Shown: positions 1-31,225, counted from the stretch's first letter. The stretch is 64,000 nucleotides of DNA from Nematostella vectensis (GCF_932526225.1 NC_064035.1:3781501-3845500); one strand, 5' to 3'. The notes: generated by a model from the letters alone, not told the origin. Translations and numbers: made by a program.

Positions 1-1800
1 CCAGGCCTCCCACTCTTTCCTTACCTCTCCAGTCAATTCCTCGTCCCAGGTTAACTCGGTCATTCTACACAGGGTCTGAAAAAGGATTCTTGCAGCTACA
101 GTTACTGGGCTTACTATTCCTAGGGGATCGAACATACCTGCAAGAACACTTAGCACATTTCGCTTCGTCGCTGGCGACTGTTGCGCCTTCTCATACAGGT
201 GGCCAAATGTGAGTCCTATAGTGTCACTACTGCTATTCCAGGGTAGGCCTAACACCTTCTGAATATCACAGTCGCTTGCCACGCCCTGGCTAGTCTTACC
301 ACGAGCCACACCTTCTTGACTACCTGGCATACATCTCCCTTTGCTTACATCCAACCTACCTCTAAGCTCGCTATCGTTAGTCTGCCACTTGCGCAGGTTA
401 AACCCACCTTCTGCCAATCTCGACTTGGACTTCACGTATAACTCATACGCCTCTTCCGGGGTGTTACTCCCTGTCACCAAGTCATCTACATAAAAACTGT
501 TGACTAACATCTCTACAAACTTAGGATCTATCTCTTTAAACTTCACGAGGTGGTGCCTCAAGGTTCCATTCAATAGAAATGGCGAGGCGTTCAGACCAAA
601 CACCACTCTACAAAACCGGTATACCTTGATTACGGAATCCTCCCTTCTCGGGTCCTCTGGGAATAAGAATCGTAAACAATCTCGGTCTCCAGGGTCGACT
701 TCGATATTCAAGAAAGCCTTCTCGATATCTGCTATGAGGGCTACCCTGTGGAGACGGAATCTCAGCAACACATTAAATAGGAGGGGGTTGAGAGACGGTC
801 CAACGTGTAAACAGTCGTTGAGCGACACGCCCTTTTTACCTGTCTTCGCCGACGCATCATAGATCACTCTTACCGGTGTACTAGTAGCAACATTCCTACG
901 CACTACCGCTCTATGTGGTAAGTAATGGATCTTGTTACCATCTTCTAACGCATGAACCGGCTCTATCACTCCCGACTCTAACTGACCCTTGATTACTGCC
1001 TCGTACTGGTCTAGCACTTCTGGCTCTTGCCTAAGCTTTCTCATTGTGCCATGAAGACGTCCTAGGCTGTTTTCGTAATTAGTAGGTAACGATCTGTGGT
1101 TGACCTTCCATGGTAACTTAACCGAATACCTCTCTCCATTGAAACAAATGTTATCCAGAAATTCTTCCTGTACTCCCTGTGTCTCTCTAATACCTAAGGT
1201 CTCTAAATCCCACAGTCTCGCTATCTCACTCTCCAAACTCTCTGATTGCTCTGCTGACCAGTCTTGGACTAACAAATTAGCCTGTACTATCTGTACATTC
1301 TCTACACATTCACTATCTACTGTCATAGGGCCTGACAATACCCATCCTAACTCTGTCTCTATGGCGACGGGTTCCTCTACTTTGCCTCGAATTACTCGTC
1401 CTTTCTGAAAATGCCAAAGATAATCCGCTCCAACTAAAATCTCTATTTCTAGTCTTTCCTCATTCCTATTCACATTTGAGAACCATAAACCTTTGAGGTG
1501 CGGAACTGATCTCTAGCTAACTCTACATGACCATTGGGTATGCTGGAAATCTCTGGCATTACGAACGCCTGCACATTAATGCTAGCACCTCCATTTACAG
1601 GACTTACATTAAACTCTACCACCTCTCTGAGCGTGCCTTTCTGGTCGCGCTGACCAAACGCGTTAATGCAAAGCCATTCACGCCTAACGACAGGAAGTTT
1701 GGCTTTGCGCGCTGCCGACGCCGTGATGAATGAGCGGTGACTTCCGGCGTCAAACAAAAACCTTGTCCTAGCTGATACGCCCCCTTCCCAGCTAACAATG
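1..1800 (-). pseudogene. BEL/Pao pol fragment: aspartic protease then reverse transcriptase
   Basis: The protease starts near 1757 with the motif FDAGSHRSF, which carries the catalytic Asp in the D-A/S/T-G context used by DUF1758 retropepsins. A frameshift near 1510 separates this stretch from the following linker and reverse transcriptase. The polymerase core spans roughly 870-400 on the minus strand, with an ADIEKAFL palm motif near 745 and the catalytic YVDD box near 480-495. The RT frame looks open by eye over the part present and runs off the left edge. An active polyprotein is unlikely given the breaks upstream. Confidence 0.8.
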
Positions 1801-1867
1801 CCCTGCGCTGTTTGTAAAGCTATGCGCGTACCAGAGCCAACATGAAAACTCTCCGCAAACCCCGAAG

Positions 1868-3184
1868 CTACGTGATTTGAAGTAGCTTCTCTCGCTTGCT
1901 CGCTCTCCCCCCGTTCCTGCTGTGGCGTTTCTGTTTGGCCACTAGCTTGATTTTTGCATATTGAAAGATGATGCGCGCCCGCGCAGCCCTTACAGTTACT
2001 ATCTTTCGATCTACACTCGTAGGACCTGTGATTTTTCCTAAGGCATCTAATCTACCATACTTAACCAAGATTTTCTTTCGCTCTCCCGGTGACTTGAATC
2101 TCTCACAGTTCTCTGACTTGTGTTTTCCAAGACAATAAACACACGTCCCCTGTCCATTAGCTTCAACAAATAATGCGCTCCCGCTTGTTTGCCTTTGCAT
2201 ATCGTCTTGTGGTTTCTTGTTACTTGCCTCAGAAGAAATCGGCTTTTGCTCTTCTCTCAGCTCTACCTCCGCTCGTATCTCAGCCAACAGTCTTTCCATA
2301 CTCCATGACATGAAGTCTTGGTATCCACGGGTGATTTTGAGCCGGAACGAGTTCGGCAACTTCTGTAGCAGGGCCGGTACCACGATCCCCGAATAACTTG
2401 TTTCATTTACATTTAGAGCTTCTAGCCCTCGGAAATGAGTTTCCGCTACATCGTAGAACCGCCTCAGCCTCGTTAAGTCCCCATCGTTAAAAACAGGCGA
2501 CAGGTTAAGTAGGTCGTTAATGTGCGACCGCTGTATAGCCTCGGTTTTGCCATATCGCTTGCGAAGTATTTCGATAGCAGAGCCGTAGTTTGCCGCGGTC
2601 ATCGCGAAACCAGCAATGGTCTGTTTCGCCTCGTCTACCAGTAACCCCTTCAGATAAGCGAACTTATCTACGTCCGCGAGCGCCTCATTGCTATCAATGG
2701 CGCTCTCAAAGGAGTCTCAGAATTCCGGCCATTCTTGTATTTTGCCACCAAATTTCGGCACTTCAAGCTTAGGTAGCCTTGCTCTCACTCTCGCCTCAGT
2801 CGAGGTAGAAGACCTTGCCGGTGAACTAGGCAAGCTAGCAGGGCTGATCGCTGGGGATGCGGGTTGATCCCACAGTGCCATTAACCCCTCCATCCTGTGG
2901 ATAACCTCGTGCAGTCTCGCCCGCATCTCGTCGCCCTCCGTTATGATTGCCTCGAGCTCTTCGCTATCTTCTTTCTACGCCGACAACTCGATGACCTCAT
3001 CGTCGAGTGCGCGAAGGGTCTCTGCCCTTTCCTTAGGCGCTGTCTCGGTGCTGGCGGATCGCTAACTTCTCATCTTCGCTGTGTTCTTCAAGATCCAAGA
3101 TCTCATTTACCTTTCTAACCGACTTCGTTGCTGCCCCTCTATGAGCTCCACGCACTTTCTTTTTCAGGACTAACTGCCCACTCA
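1868..3184 (-). pseudogene. BEL/Pao gag-like region, interrupted
   Basis: Reading leftwards from an ATG near 3184, the sequence shows a short charged N-terminus, a Pro/Ser-rich linker, then a DUF1759-type nucleocapsid domain (best preserved in 2602-1990) and a CCHC-like zinc knuckle with C-x2-C-x3-H-x4-C spacing near 2130-2100. The frame is broken by a frameshift at about 3050, a TAG at 2975-2977 and a TGA where the family normally has Trp (near 2716). It is a relic rather than a working gene. Confidence 0.8.
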
Positions 3185-3781
3185 TCTTCTATCCGTCTTC
3201 GAAGGACCACGTAATGGTAATGTTTCGAACCAAACGACACTCTGAATTAACGACCTCCGACTTTCTTCTCCTTTTATTCAAATCAGCTCTCTCTCTCCAC
3301 AATCTGTCTTACAATCTCCCCTCACGAGTTCACCCCGTGCCTGGTACAATGATACCCAATCCTATTACTAATTACATATTACATAATTGGTGATCATAAA
3401 CTAATAATTTTAACAACTTCCGGTACACAGAAACGGAACTTCTGGAACACTTGTTACCTAGGAGCTACCTGTGGTGGACTTCCGGGAGCCTGGTGCAAAC
3501 AGCACCAACATTACTTGTACAAAAGTACTGAATGCCAGTATTTCGTTTGTCCCAGCACGGTTGTGCAAGTGCCAGCAATGATAGCCTATGTTGGCGATCT
3601 TTGCATGGGGCTCAATTCATGGTAAGAAAAACTTGTCCACTGCATTTAGCTGTTATACAAACAGGTATTCTTTTAATCGACAATTAGACCTCGAGGCCGA
3701 TTGGATTATGATTCAATATTCAAAATCATAGTCAAAGATTCCGAGAGGTCTGTTTGTTTTAGAATTCACCAACAAGATGGT
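3185..3781. other. Spacer right of the retroelement
   Basis: Mostly AT-rich unique-looking DNA. The 5' LTR of the minus-strand retroelement should lie here, but without its partner LTR I could not define ends or a target-site duplication. No coding exon was recognised. Confidence 0.4.
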
Positions 3782-3916
3782 TACCCTGGGTACCAGAGCC
3801 TTCAAACTGCTCTCGCCCAGTGACGCTCAGCCAAAATGTCGCGACGAGGCTCGTCACGGCATTTTGGCTGAGCGTCACTGGACGAGAGAAGTCTGGAGGC
3901 TCTGGTACCCAGGGTA
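3782..3916. mobile_element. Foldback MITE, family 1 (full hairpin)
   Basis: Two 66-nt arms (3782-3847 and 3851-3916) are near-perfect inverted copies separated by only 3 nt. Both outer ends read TACCCTGGGTACCAGAGCC. Related ends occur at 39036-39142 (another hairpin) and at 60475-60492 (an isolated end), so this is a dispersed family. It would extrude as a cruciform or fold as a long RNA hairpin. There is no coding capacity. Confidence 0.85.
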
Positions 3917-4563
3917 CTATAGTGCGGGTAGGATCATTGTAGCTTGATCCCGAACTTGGTTTCTTTTATACTAGTATGTCATTACAACTTCAACGATGCG
4001 CTAGCATTTGCATCATCACAATACATTTTAAACTTGCAGCTAGACACCTAGTCATTAGGTCGGTAATATTTGACGACCTATGGGAGCTCAAATCCCGAAG
4101 CAGTCATTAAGCTTAACCAATCACATTCAAACTAAGAAGTCATGAATATGTTATGAGAACTAGGCGCCATTTTTAATGATGTCCAGAAAACAATAGCCAT
4201 TTTGCCCGATGAATCGGTTGGGATATTAATAGTAGAGCGAACAATAGGTAGTAAACCGACTCCGCGCACGCGGGCCGGCAAGGGGACAACAGGCGGGACG
4301 CGCTAGAGAAATCGTTGTAATCTGTGCAAAGGACAGTTTTTCGTTTATACCTAGGGGGCCCTGCAACCAAAGGAGAAAATGATTCTGCTCTCTTTCTGGA
4401 TGCGCGAGTCATTAGAGCCGTAGGGCAAAGAAACTCCACAAATAGACAAGTGGCCGACAGTGTCCTAGAAACTGGTTTGAATGTACGACAGTTGATTACA
4501 TCGTTGCGATTTTCAAGCGCGTGCCGAGCATGCGACCGGTCTCCTCGATGTATATCATACCGC
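3917..4563. other. Intergenic, no gene recognised
   Basis: No splice-consistent exon or known protein motif was found. Short open frames here on both strands have no coding signature. Confidence 0.4.
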
Positions 4564-4630
4564 AAGCTTACAAGAAATACAGTAAATGAAATAAAAGTAG
4601 CAATGTCATTTATTGTATTTCTTGTAAGCT
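4564..4630. repeat. Short inverted repeat (hairpin)
   Basis: About 28-nt arms read outward as AAGCTTACAAGAAATACA and its complement, with a spacer of roughly 10 nt. It could be one end of a decayed foldback element or a local hairpin. No second copy was noticed in the window. Confidence 0.6.
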
Positions 4631-5739
4631 ACTACTAAGCAAATACTCTTTTTCACAGAGGCGTTCAACAGACCTTTTCAAACTTGGGTTGGTTTATAGC
4701 TATTCTACGCCACGCCTACGCAGACCCTCTAGTTTTTCTACGGCTTGTCTGTAGTGTCCAGTGCAAAATAAGATTGCAGTCGAAACTCGACCCATCGCCT
4801 CAAAAGACGCAGGCCTTCCATGCAAGAACTAAGCAGTCTCATTGTCCTGCGGCAATAAGCTTTGTCATAGCTAAACATACGGGCAGGACATATTGAATAT
4901 AGTAAGGTTTTGAAGAGATTGCGTGACACATGTTCTTCCCTCTCGGTGATTTTTTTGTGGAATCCTAGGCTGCGAAATGTAGGCTCTCTAAAAGCGTCCC
5001 AGAAGAGCTCCAGGAAAAGCCGTTCTATTGAACGTAGTACTCGGCCAAAATTAGGAAGATTGGGGCAAGCTCGGCTCTGAAATCTGCTCGCTATCTCCTC
5101 CAATTTTTAGCGCATTTAAGCTCGGCTGTTCCAGCTTGGTTAACTAAGCTCGGCTTTTCCGTCTTTCACGCAACTAGCTCCTGTTGAGCAGGTTAGTGGA
5201 AACCAATCAGAAAAAGCGAGAACATTAGCTGTTAGTTGTCTTATATTTATAAGGCTCCCAACATAAAATTTACCTGAAAAGCTGTATCATACAAAAACAA
5301 AATCTTCGAAAATATTTTTAATCATGTGGTTTGCCTTGTTCGTACACGATGCATTAAATAGGGGCTTTAAAGTTTTCGTTGTTTACGAGCTCGTTTGATT
5401 CCCACAGTTCTCTCGTAAATCCATATTGTACTGTATTATGGCATTGACAAAACAAATGAACCATTGTTTGCATAAGCCCTGTGCAAACCGCGCCAGTATT
5501 GCTGGCAAGACGCGTGCCCTTCAATACTGGCGGGGGCTTGCGCCATTTATAATAAAGGTACTAAGCAGTTTTTAAACCTGGATTCACTTTGTTTGACACT
5601 AACGAGGTAAGGGTTACGATACATGGATTCTCCAAAGTTACTTGGAATAGTGTAAAAAAAAGCGGGGTGATGAACATGCTCGCTCATGTTTTTTTCCTTT
5701 TTGTCGGGGGCCTGGAATGATTTAACCCTATGGACTTTT
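4631..5739. other. Intergenic region 3' of the RS-domain gene
   Basis: No exon was recognised. The 3' UTR of the minus-strand RS gene (stop at 5740-5742) should lie in its right part. I did not find a clear AATAAA in the expected orientation close to the stop. Confidence 0.4.
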
Positions 5740-8700
5740 TTAAGTCGAGTAAAGTCCTCCAGGTGACGATGGTTTAAAGTCAATGCACATAACACAACTC
5801 GGTGACGTCACCGTCTCATCGTAATGAAGGCATATGACGTCAGTGGCCACGTGCGTAGGACGTGACAGACATGTGACTGTGCGAACTTCGCTATCTATAA
5901 CTGCACGTTGGAATGAGTGGCTTCCTTTGCCGCGTGTGCTGAACGTGTTAGCTTCTGGCAAGTGTTTGCGTGGAAACATTTGGAAAAGGAATGGAACAGG
6001 GAATTGACCGACTGTGGAACCCTTTCCATACAAAGTATCGTCGCTCTTCAATTCTGCATTGATGTGTTTTTCCGTCTTTGCACTGTGCAGCTCTGGTGGG
6101 GATGAAGCATGAAAAAGGTCTACATCTCGATTAAACTCATCAGGGGAGGCTTTTACGTAAGGTGCTTCTATTTTGTTTGCGTTACAAGCAGATAGGCATT
6201 TTGGTATGGAATACCAAATCAGGTCAGCCGATTTTCCTTCTTCAGTAAAAGAAACTTTGGCCTCATCATGGACTTTGTCTTTTCCAACTAATAACCAGTC
6301 CTAGAACAAAATTAGAACATTGTTATTCTTCCAAAAACTGCTCACGTCACTGAAGCCCGTGAAGATTGCAGGAGACTACATTGACTCACCTTAACATCCG
6401 GGAACCAAGCTCTGTGACGTAGCCTCTCGTCGTCGCAATTTATAACATCCGCTGACTGATTGCTGGCGCATAACTTCTCTACATAATCTTCGCACATATG
6501 GGCTAGTAGGGAATGTACCTGGCTGTCGGCGTAACCCTGATACGGCATCTGTATAGCCATGTCGTACCTTACGGGACATAATCAATGTCTTAAAATCAAG
6601 AAGTTGCGTAGTGAGAATGGACGCTTGCGCTTACGTCCAAGTGAAAACCAAACTTTACCTTTTCCACTCAAGGTGCTCTCACTACTCTCTTTGCAGATCC
6701 CATGTTCGCCTTGTCTTTACCACTCAGGGTGCTTTCACTGTTCTCCTTACAGATCCCATGGGCTTCTCACCTTTTCCGATCAGGGTGCTTTCACTACTGT
6801 CCTTACAGATCCCATGTGCTCCTTACAATTCCACTCAGGGTGCTCTCACTACTCTCCTTGCAGATCCCATGTGCTCCTTGCCTTATCTACTCAGGGTGCT
6901 CTCACTGTTCTCCTTGCTGATCCCATGTGTTTCTTTCCCTTTCTACTCAGGGTGCTCTCACTACTCTCCTTGCAGATCCCATGTGTTCCTTACCTTTTCT
7001 ACTCAGGGTGCTCTCCTGTTCTCCTTGCAGATCCCATGTGCTCCTTGCCTTTTCCACTCAGGGTGCTCTCACTACTTCCCTTACAAATCCCATGTGTTCC
7101 TTGCCTTTTCCACTCAGGGTGCTCTCACTACTCTCCTTGCAGATCCCATGTTCTCCTTGCCTTTTCCACTCAGGGTGCTCTCACTACTTCCCTTACAAAT
7201 CCCATGTGTTCCTTGCCTTTACCACTCAGGGTGCTCTCACTACTCTCCTTGCAGATCCCATGTGTTCCTTCCCTTTTCTACTCAGGGTGCTCTCACTGTT
7301 TCCTTGCAGATCCCATGTGCAGATCCCATGTGCTCCTTACAATTCCACTCAGGGTGCTCTCACTACTCTCCTTGCAGATCCCATGTGTTCCTTACCTTTT
7401 CTACTCAGGGTGCTCTCACTGTTCTCCTTGCAGATCCCATGTGCTCCTTGCCTTTTCCACTCAGGGTGCTCTCACTACTTCCTTTACAAATCCCATGTGT
7501 TCCTTGCCTTTACCACTCAGGGTGCTCTCACTACTCTCCTTGCAGATCCCATGTTCTCCTTGCCTTTTCCACTCAGGGTGCTCTCACTGTTTCCTTGCAG
7601 ATCCCATGTGCTCCTTGCCCTATCTATTCAGGGTGCTCTCACTGTTCTCTTTACAGATCCCATGGGCTCATTACCTTTACCACTCAGGGTGCTCTCACTA
7701 CTCTCCTTGCAGATCCCATGTGTTCCTCACCTTTTCTACTCAGGGTGCTCTCACTACTCTCCTTGCAGACCCCATGTGCTTCTTGCCTTATCTACTCAGG
7801 GTACTCTCACTGTTCTCCTTACTGATCCCATAGGTTCCTTACCTTTTCCACTCAGGGTGCTCTCACTACTACTCTCCTTGCAGATCCCATGTGTTCCTTA
7901 CCTTATCTACTCAGGGTACTCTCACTGTTCTCCTTACAGGTCCCATGTGTTCCTTACCTTTTTTACTCAGGGTACTCTCACTACTCTCCTTTCAGGTCCC
8001 ATGGGCTCCTTGCCTTTTCCACTCAGAGTGCTCTCACTACTCTCCTTGCAGATCCCATGTGTTCCTTACCTTTTCCACTCAGGATGCACTTCATGTTCTC
8101 TTACAAGCCGCGAATGCCTGGCTTGGGCTCTTAGCGGCAGTCTCCAGTTCACATTGTTTCGCATTTGCTGTCTTCCTTGAACACTCGATCGAAACCGAGT
8201 GTCGTCTCCGTCATCTGCTTTATATAACTTGTTTTTGTCGAGGCATCGCCTACGATATCCATTTGATTTATTTTTAGGCGTTTCTCGAGTTTTCTCCGTT
8301 GTATTCCTGTATATTTTTTGGGTGTCTCTAGCTCGGCTTAGGCCTTGCCACCTACTTTTTTCTTCACGTGATTCAGTTTTACTTTCGCGCCGTTCATCAC
8401 TCTTTATGCTAGAGTTTATATTTCTCTCATGTGTTCTACTCTTTCTACGTGTCCGACTTCCTCGGTTTTGTGTACTCCTGTCACGTGATCTACTTCTCTT
8501 ATCACGTGACTCACTTCCCTCTTGATTTTGTGTATTCCTATCACGTGATCTACTTCTCTTATCACGTGACTCGCTTCCCTCTCGATTTTGTGTACTTTTA
8601 TCACGTGATCTACTTCTTTTATCACGTGACCCATTTCTCCCACGATTCAGACTTTTATCAAGTGACCTCCTTTTCTCTCGACTTAGTGTTCTCCTCTCAC

Positions 8701-10543
8701 GTGACCTACTACTCGTATTGTCACGTGACCCACATCTTCCTCGATTTTTTGCACTCCTATCACGTGATCTACTTCTCTTATCACGTGATCCACTTCTTTC
8801 TCGATTTTGTGTATTCCTATCACGTGATCTACTTCTCTTATCACGTGATCCACTTCTTTCTCGATTTTGTGTATTCCTATCACGTGATCTACTTCTCTTA
8901 TCACGTGACCCATATCCGTCTCGATTTTGTGTACTTCTATCACGTGACCTACTTTTTGTTTTATCACGTGATCCACTTCTTTCTCGATTTTGTGTATTCC
9001 TATCACGTGATCTACTTCTCTTATCACGTGATCCACTTCTTTCTCGATTTTGTGTATTCCTATCACGTGATCTACTTCTCTTATCACGTGACCCATATCC
9101 GTCTCGATTTTGTGTACTTCTATCACGTGACCTACTTTTTGTTTTATCACGTGATCCACTTCTTTCTCGATTTTGTGTATTCCTATCACGTGATCTACTT
9201 CTCTTATCACGTGACCCATATCCGTCTCGATTTTGTGTACTTCTATCACGTGACCTACTTTTTGTTTTATCACGTGACCCACTTTTTTCTCGATTTTGTG
9301 TACTTCTATCACGTGATCTACTTCTTTTATCACGTGACCCATTTCTCCCCCGATTCAGTTCACTTTTATCACGCGACCTACTTCTTCCTTGATTTAGAAT
9401 ACTTCTCTTAAGTGACCTACTCTTCTTACCACGTGACCTTTTCTCTCGACTTTGTTTTCTCGCCTCACGTGACCTACTTCTTGATCTTGATTCACTTCTC
9501 CCTCGATTTTGTATACTCCTACCACGTGACCTACTTCTTGTATAACGTAATCCATTTCTCCTTTGATTCGGTTCAATTCTGTCACGTGACCTACTTCTGG
9601 TATCACGTGATCCATTTCTCCCTTGTTTTAGAGTACTACTCTCACATGATCCATTCCTCTTGTCACGTGACCCAATTCTGTAACGTGATCTACATTTCCT
9701 TTGATTTGATGTACTATTATCGCGTGATCTACTTCGCCTATCAGGAGATGTGATATCCCCTTGATTAGGTGTATTCTTTTCAGGTGACCTACTTCGCTTT
9801 CTACTTCGAGTACTTCTATCACTTGACCTACTTCTCCTATCATTTGATCCATTTCTTCTTCGATTCGGTGTCCTGCTTCCACGTGACCTTTGCTTACTTG
9901 GCCTGCACCTTCTATCGCGCGATTCACTTTTTCCCCGTATCTTAATTCTGCTATCACGTGATCCGATTCGCCATCCATTACATCTCCTATCACGCGATCT
10001 ATTTCTTCCTCGTATCAGCGTGCTTCGCTCACTTCTCTCATCACGTGACTGACTTTTCCCTCGATTGCTTCTTTCTTCACCCGATCCACTCCTCTTATCA
10101 CGTGGTCTTCCCTCTTGTGAAAACACGCTACTTTGTAGGGAGCCACTTCTTTCGTTTCGAGGGGTTCCCCATGATTTCCGTGAGACACTGCTTTCGCGTG
10201 AATGATGCTTCTTATCGGGTGGTAATGTCTTTTTTTCTATAGAGGTGCTTCTTGAATTTTGCTCGAATGAGTTACACTTCTCACGTAACACACCATTTTC
10301 CCATTCATTACTCATGCCATCCTTCTCGATTCCAGCCTCACACGTCTCGTCTTTGCCTAGCAAAACCTCGCCTCCATCTGAATTATTTTTTTCTCTTTCA
10401 AAAGACGGACACGTGAATGCATATTCATTGTCGACTAGATCGCCCGAATCCCTTTCTAATGTCCATCTTTCTCCTGTGCCTTCATAGGGATTTTCTGTTA
10501 TTTTGATATCATCACTATTAATAGTGTTTTCTCTATTAGACAT
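5740..10543 (-). CDS. Large RS-domain protein with unrecognised C-terminal region
   Basis: Spliced model: 10543-8070, 6567-6390, 6300-5740, giving 1070 residues with all phases closing. The start MSNRENT follows a 3' splice site (TTCTGATCAG) at 10551; an upstream 5' UTR exon ends at 10673 with donor GTAAGT. Residues 1 to about 120 are acidic. Residues about 150-760 are almost entirely Arg/Ser with SRD, RSRS and NRER units, typical of SR-related proteins that bind pre-mRNA processing machinery in nuclear speckles. The last 245 residues are non-repetitive (motifs WFPDVKDWLL and DLIWYSIPKC) and match no family I know. Intron 1 holds a 56-bp tandem array made from its own donor. The gene is divergent from DDX46. 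The link between exon 1 and exon 2 rests on phase and splice sites only; exons 2-3 could be a separate 243-residue gene starting at ATG 6560. Confidence 0.65.
6655..8094 (-). repeat. 56-bp tandem array of exon-end/5' splice site units in RS gene intron 1
   Basis: About 25 imperfect copies of a roughly 56-bp unit fill nearly the whole intron. On the minus strand each unit contains CCTGAGTGGAAAAG followed by GTAAGG or GCAAGG. The same sequence is the real end of coding exon 1 (GAGTGGAAAAG, exon boundary at 8070) with its donor. Roughly half the units keep a GT and so look like usable donors. The plus-strand open frames of about 400 codons through the array are artefacts of a repeat with few stops. 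Confidence 0.9.
8460..9660 (-). repeat. Coding minisatellite encoding RS repeats, rich in TCACGTGA
   Basis: Tandem units of about 60-66 nt encode variations of SRDKRSRSRDRNTQNRE in the minus-strand RS gene. The triplet Ser-Arg-Asp is written almost always as TCACGTGAT or TCACGTGAC, so the palindrome TCACGTGA recurs dozens of times. Several 60- to 130-bp blocks between 8770 and 9290 are identical, showing recent unit exchange. Because the repeat lacks stops in several frames, plus-strand frames of 326 and 224 codons also appear; they are shadows. Confidence 0.9.
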
Positions 10544-10680
10544 TTCCGGTCTGATCAGAAATGGTATGATAAGTGCCAACACCAAAATCGCATAGCCTTG
10601 CTGTGCCAAGTCAAGGAATAGGGGAATATGTCTAGAGTCTCTCAGTGACTTGGGAAAGCGTTCATAACTTACCACTGCGG
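10544..10680 (-). promoter_or_regulatory. 5' UTR intron of the RS-domain gene
   Basis: A donor GTG|GTAAGT at 10673/10672 and an acceptor TTCTGATCAG ending at 10551 delimit a 122-nt intron just before the start codon. This makes the longer open frame that begins at 10675 intronic, so its hydrophobic N-terminal stretch is not part of the protein. Confidence 0.6.
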
Positions 10681-12105
10681 GTGTTGGTTGGAGGCAGCTG
10701 GTTTTGTTAAATATCTGAAATTCTAATTTCGCTCATTTCACTTTTTACGGTTTTGTTGCTCTGTTTACTCCGTCTGTCCAACAAAATCTGTGATTAGTTT
10801 GTTTGCAAATGATCAAAACTATGTAGACCATGGTTTGTTTGGCTTACTTGGTCGCCTCTTCAAATCTCTGATGTTTGAGTGAGAACTAACGCACTCGAAG
10901 CATTTAGCACCTACTAATTCCTTGTCTCACCAGTGCTGTCAATATGAAACTGGTTTGCGGCTGGATTGTTAATATCCTTCAGTACTCCCGTCTTTCAGTT
11001 TTCGCTTTTGAGACATCAACTTCTTGGTATATTGGGTATTGATCACAATGAATGTTGCCACCCGGCGCTTTATTTTTCAGTCCGATTCGAATTCAAATAT
11101 GACGTTGTATCACGATGAGTCGATGGACAAAATTTGAAGTCGCGAAGTTTTTTCTTTGCTTACAGCATCACAACCCACTGTGTACTGTTTGGGTATAGGC
11201 ATGGTGATACGCAAGCGCGTCAGTAAAATTGATTTACTACTATGAGTGACCTTCTCTATCATTGCTCTAATACAATGGGTAATTTACTGGTTGACAGATG
11301 GCATTTTCATAATTTCTTTTTTCAGCGAATTACCAGTGGGACTGGTGATACCGTAGAATTAAGATAAACCTTGATGTCGATGTTTTGAAGTTTTAACTTG
11401 TTTTGCCATCCATCCAAGTCTTCAATGAAAACTAATTCCATTAGCTAATTCCAAATACGTGTTTTTCTGTTTTCTTTTGCAAAAATTGAAATATGGTATT
11501 CAATGTTACCCTGTGGTGCAAGTCTGGCATACGGGATACCCTTTTGGTTGAGTCCGCTGACCCCGCAAGAAGTCCTATGTTCAAAAGTAAAATCAAAACG
11601 TAAAACACTGGTAAAAAATAATAAGTCCTGAATAATATTGACTTTTACGCTATGGTAAGTGATATTCGTGATTGTTTTTATTGTTATAGATTAGTATATA
11701 ACTCGTCGTTTCCTTCCGATGCGAGTTTGGCGCACACGTGATCATTTAGTAGTAGTGCAGAAGTCGCCATCTCGTTCTGTTTTGTCAAAATTGTTGTCTA
11801 TTTGAAATAAGGTTTCTGACAGTTTGCTAAGAGAGAGAGTGCGCATCTTTAGACCTCTAAGTATTGTTGTGTTTTTTTTTCTGTAGCGTATATGTCCGTC
11901 TTTTTTGACCAGTTATCGTGTGTACTGCATCTTCATGAAGAGCCTTGTAGAGTATATAAGCTTCTTACTTAATTTCTACTTTGATATTTGTATCATTGTT
12001 GCTGAGTCTTTCAATCCATAGCTCATTCATAGATAAAGCTTTCTTTTTATTGTAAAAATTATTCTGTAATAATAGATCATCTGAAGTCAGGGTCTTCTGG
12101 CAGCC
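10681..12105. promoter_or_regulatory. Divergent upstream region between RS gene and DDX46
   Basis: The two flanking genes point away from each other, so this 1.4 kb holds both promoters and 5' UTRs. I see AT-rich DNA with no coding exon and no clear TATA element. Exact transcription starts cannot be placed. Confidence 0.5.

Positions 12106-31225
<19,120 letters not shown>

Larger units (their letters stand above)
1..3184 (-). mobile_element. Decayed BEL/Pao-type LTR retrotransposon, 3' part cut by window edge
   Basis: On the minus strand the order is gag-like region (DUF1759 type), zinc knuckles, retropepsin (DUF1758 type) and reverse transcriptase, the order typical of BEL/Pao elements. RNase H, integrase and the 3' LTR would lie left of base 1 and are not visible. 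The copy is broken: the gag region has at least one frameshift and two in-frame stops (TAG at 2975-2977, TGA near 2715-2717), and frames shift again near 1980 and 1510. No LTR could be delimited on the right side (about 3185-3770). Family assignment comes from domain order and motifs seen by eye. Confidence 0.85.

Noticed and set aside
6559..8277. Plus-strand open frames of up to 424 codons
   Set aside because: All three frames stay open because a 56-bp unit lacking stops is repeated; the array is an intron of a minus-strand gene.
8431..9411. Plus-strand 326- and 224-codon frames
   Set aside because: Antisense shadows of the RS-coding minisatellite.
10544..10675. Longer N-terminus with a hydrophobic segment for the RS protein
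   Set aside because: A donor GTAAGT at 10672 and an acceptor at 10551 make this stretch a 5' UTR intron.
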